Of a stretch of DNA of 8,386 nucleotides, positions 6,450 to 8,386 are shown piece after piece. Every line of letters begins with the position of its first letter. Within the stretch, counting starts at the first letter, position 1. The stretch lies in the NCBI GenBank assembly GCA_016763165.1, contig JAESUJ010000046.1, forward strand, positions 1 to 8,386. Direction: 5' to 3'. The translations under genes and the position numbers were made by a program. The notes beneath the pieces are model-generated. The model searched no databases, was not told the origin of the DNA, and saw only the letters and a list, made by a program, of their open reading frames with translations. The stretch is from Candidatus Babeliales bacterium (GTDB lineage: Bacteria > Babelota > Babeliae > Babelales > CAZZPM01).

Positions 6450-7098
6450 CTGATTCCAGTAAGTTAATAAATAAAGGATGATTAATAACATCTATAAAAA
6501 TATCAGCGGATGATTTTTTCGCATCAACAGTGATTACATTGTTTCGTTTGGAAAAAATAGATTCAAAACCATCAATAACAGAGTGCCAGAATTCTTCAGT
6601 TTCTTGTTCAAAACGTGTTTTTGTTTCATTTCGTGCATTGATTCGTTCATGGGCTGTTTGAGGATCAATCTTAAGATAAATTGTTATATCTTGTTCAACT
6701 CCTTGTAGTGCCCATTGATTAACATGATGAATATGTTCGACAGAAATTCCGCGACCATATCCTTGGTATGCGACTGATGAATCGTGCATGCGATCAGAAA
6801 TAACCCAGGTGCCTTTTTGTATGAGAGGCTGGACAACTGTTTTTATATGATCAGCTCGATCTGCTGCAAATAATAAAAATTCGCTCATCGGGTTTATCGG
6901 TTCATCATGATGTTGTAAAATTTGTCTGATATTTTTACCGAGTCTCGTTCCACCAGGCTCTTTTGTTAAAAAAACGGACAGATTTTTCTTGGTAAGATAA
7001 TCCAATAGCAATCGTACAAGAGTGCTTTTTCCTGATCCATCAATTCCTTCACAGCTGATCAATGGAGCCGGTTTTTTTCTGTTTTCAATACTATTCAT
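6436..7098 (-). CDS. tmk: Thymidylate kinase
   Basis: Tmk phosphorylates dTMP to dTDP with ATP, the committed step of dTTP supply. The 220 residues show the P-loop GIDGSGKST (18-26), the TKEPGGTRLG segment (45-54), FLLFAADRADH (74-84), and SDRMHDSSVAYQG (101-113) with the DR and Ser-Ser-x-Ala-Tyr-Gln-Gly motifs. A lid region rich in Arg (R152, R156, R162) follows. A Gly rather than Arg in the P-loop combined with basic lid residues fits the E. coli-like type II enzyme. Length is typical. ATG at 7098 overlaps the aminotransferase stop as ATGA, and the 3' end overlaps holB by 14 nt, so the gene is part of a tight operon. The ribosome site is weak, consistent with coupling to the upstream gene. 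Confidence 0.97.
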   Translation of the reverse strand: MNSIENRKKPAPLISCEGIDGSGKSTLVRLLLDYLTKKNLSVFLTKEPGGTRLGKNIRQILQHHDEPINPMSEFLLFAADRADHIKTVVQPLIQKGTWVISDRMHDSSVAYQGYGRGISVEHIHHVNQWALQGVEQDITIYLKIDPQTAHERINARNETKTRFEQETEEFWHSVIDGFESIFSKRNNVITVDAKKSSADIFIDVINHPLFINLLESDAVQ

Positions 7099-8306
7099 GT
7101 TTGCATTTGTTTCGTTAAAAAGTGCGGTTCATGAGTCTTATATAAGATATCTAACGATTCTATTGTAGCACAAATAATCAGATCAATCTCGTTTTTTGTG
7201 AGCTCCGGCCAGATGGGAAGAGAAACAATTGTTTTGCTTATTTTATCTGCTTGAGGAGAGGATCGATTCTGTACTGAGTGAACCTGTAGAAATGAGATAC
7301 TATCCAGCGTTTCAGGATAAAAAACACGAGTTCCAATTCCTTTTTCTGCAAGAAGTTGTATGAAGGCATCACGATTGGATTCTGCTTGGTCCCCTGTTAA
7401 TTGTATCGAATATTGATGGTATGCATGTGATCCAAAAGATTCTGAAGGAAGAATTATATTTTTTTGATTTTCAAGTCCGTCTGAATACTGTTTTGCATGA
7501 GTTTGTCGTGCCAATATCTGAGCATCAAGATGTTTTAGTTTCTCGTTGAGGAGTGCAGCTTGAATGCTGTCGAGTCGACTGTTGATACCAAGTGATTGGT
7601 AATTGTAGTGGGATGTCCGGCCATGATTTTTGAGCGCTAAAATTGCTGTTTTATATGATTCATTGTTGGTAACAATTGCACCAGCATCTCCAGAAGCACC
7701 AAGGTTTTTTGTTGGATAAAAAGAGAGTGTTGCAAGATCACCATAACTTCCAGCATGAGCTCCATTTTTTTCTGCCCCGATTGCTTGGCATGCATCTTCT
7801 AAAATCCAAAGGTTCCATTTTTTTGCTATCAATTGTATCGCATCATAGTCGGCAAGTTGTCCAAATAAATCAACTGGTAAAATTCCGACAACAGAAAGAT
7901 TACTTTTTGTATGGATAGTTTTTTCATCTACTTGATGACATTCAGTGATCAGAAAATGTTCTATTTTTTGAGGGCACAAGTTGAATGTTTTTTCATCAAT
8001 ATCAATGAAGAGAGGGATGCCTTTATGTGCAACAATCTCGCTACTAGATGCAATAAATGAAAAAGGAGTGGTGATAACAATGTCGTTAGGTTTTATACCT
8101 AATACTTTCAGTGACATCCAGAGAGCATCAGTGCCTGAGTTGCATCCAATGGTATGAGAGATGTTAAGATAGTTGCTGATATTTTCTTCAAATGTTTTTA
8201 CTGTATCGCCACCAATAAAAATATTACTATCAAATATTTGTTCAATAATTTCTAGATATCGTTCTCTGTTTTTTTGTATGTTTTGCTGTAAAGAAAAAAA
8301 TAACAC
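7095..8306 (-). CDS. DegT/DnrJ/EryC1/StrS-family PLP sugar aminotransferase
   Basis: Members of this family transfer an amino group, usually from glutamate, to a nucleotide-linked keto sugar, making amino sugars for lipopolysaccharide, capsule or other glycans. The 403 residues show fold type I PLP features: GTDAL (58-62) for the cofactor phosphate, TTPFSFIAS (79-87), LPVDLFGQ (143-150), LEDACQAIGA (169-178) with Asp171 facing the pyridine nitrogen, SFYPTKNLG (195-203) with Lys200 as Schiff-base lysine, NHGR (227-230), and GINSRLDSIQAALL (240-253). The C-terminal GIGTRVFYPE and SLPIWPELT segments are also typical. About 15 extra residues precede LPVDLFGQ. The start is GTG at 8306; the family N-terminus begins at once after it, and a stop lies 9 nt upstream. 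The sugar substrate cannot be read. Being upstream of tmk, with a 4-nt overlap, is an unusual setting. Confidence 0.93.
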   Translation of the reverse strand: MLFFSLQQNIQKNRERYLEIIEQIFDSNIFIGGDTVKTFEENISNYLNISHTIGCNSGTDALWMSLKVLGIKPNDIVITTPFSFIASSSEIVAHKGIPLFIDIDEKTFNLCPQKIEHFLITECHQVDEKTIHTKSNLSVVGILPVDLFGQLADYDAIQLIAKKWNLWILEDACQAIGAEKNGAHAGSYGDLATLSFYPTKNLGASGDAGAIVTNNESYKTAILALKNHGRTSHYNYQSLGINSRLDSIQAALLNEKLKHLDAQILARQTHAKQYSDGLENQKNIILPSESFGSHAYHQYSIQLTGDQAESNRDAFIQLLAEKGIGTRVFYPETLDSISFLQVHSVQNRSSPQADKISKTIVSLPIWPELTKNEIDLIICATIESLDILYKTHEPHFLTKQMQT

Positions 8307-8315
8307 CTGAAGAGT

Positions 8316-8386
8316 TTACTCAAATATTAATAGATGGCCATGAAGAAGTGGGCATGGATAAAAAACAACTTCAGGTTTTAAAAAAA
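8316..8386 (-). other. Undecided edge fragment upstream of the aminotransferase
   Basis: These bases are open on both strands. On the - strand one frame runs in from the edge and stops with TAA at 8318-8316, 9 nt before the GTG of the aminotransferase. This fits the end of another gene in the same tight operon. On the + strand a frame from 8249 to the edge is also open; it encodes a charged, helix-like peptide (for example EEVGMDKKQLQ near the end) that looks more protein-like. However, it has no ATG, GTG or TTG before GTG 8348 and would run into the aminotransferase. I cannot decide which is real. Confidence 0.3.

Noticed and set aside
6450..6491. 14-residue hydrophobic N-terminal extension of HolB, resembling a signal segment
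   Set aside because: It lies wholly within the tmk coding end, and delta' is cytoplasmic. ATG 6449 fits the family start and has a GGAA ribosome site.
8302..8379. Inverted repeat, arms 8302-8312 and 8369-8379 (10 of 11 bases), 56-nt loop
   Set aside because: Short arms with a long loop in AT-rich DNA are expected by chance, and no known site matches.
1..8386. tRNA, rRNA, CRISPR array, insertion sequence or attachment site
   Set aside because: Nearly all bases lie in identified genes. No clover-leaf pattern, regular short repeats, transposase or terminal repeats were seen on either strand.

Overview
This is a gene-dense, AT-rich bacterial window with almost no non-coding DNA. It reads as ordinary housekeeping sequence with some unusual variants. 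TAA, TAG and TGA all act as stops, so the genetic code appears standard. The lineage cannot be fixed from sequence alone. A GyrA with a GyrA-box, a DprA, a shortened ComEC-like protein, a reduced HolB and many start/stop overlaps would suit a streamlined Gram-negative-type or candidate-phylum bacterium such as Dependentiae, but that is a guess.

Left half, + strand: the last 649 codons of gyrA (gyrase A, cut by the left edge), then dprA (loading of incoming single-stranded DNA), uppS (undecaprenyl pyrophosphate synthase) and gpsA (glycerol-3-phosphate dehydrogenase). gyrA-dprA are 11 nt apart. uppS-gpsA overlap by 4 nt (ATGA). The longest gap, 96 nt before uppS, is T-rich with no convincing promoter or terminator.

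Right half, - strand, read right to left: a DegT-family PLP sugar aminotransferase, tmk (thymidylate kinase), a holB-like clamp-loader delta' gene and a short ComEC/Rec2-like membrane protein. All four overlap by 4 to 14 nt, so they look like one translationally coupled operon whose promoter lies beyond the right edge. The last ~80 nt hold only an undecided fragment.

The two operons converge, and gpsA and the ComEC-like gene overlap tail to tail by 100 nt. Functionally the window mixes DNA topology and replication (gyrA, holB, tmk), DNA uptake (dprA, ComEC-like) and envelope precursor synthesis (uppS, gpsA, sugar aminotransferase). I see no RNA gene, CRISPR array, insertion sequence or clearly undescribed system. 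The points most worth a second look are the half-length ComEC-like protein with a possible metal-site-less beta-lactamase-like tail, the 100-nt convergent overlap, and the minimal HolB.
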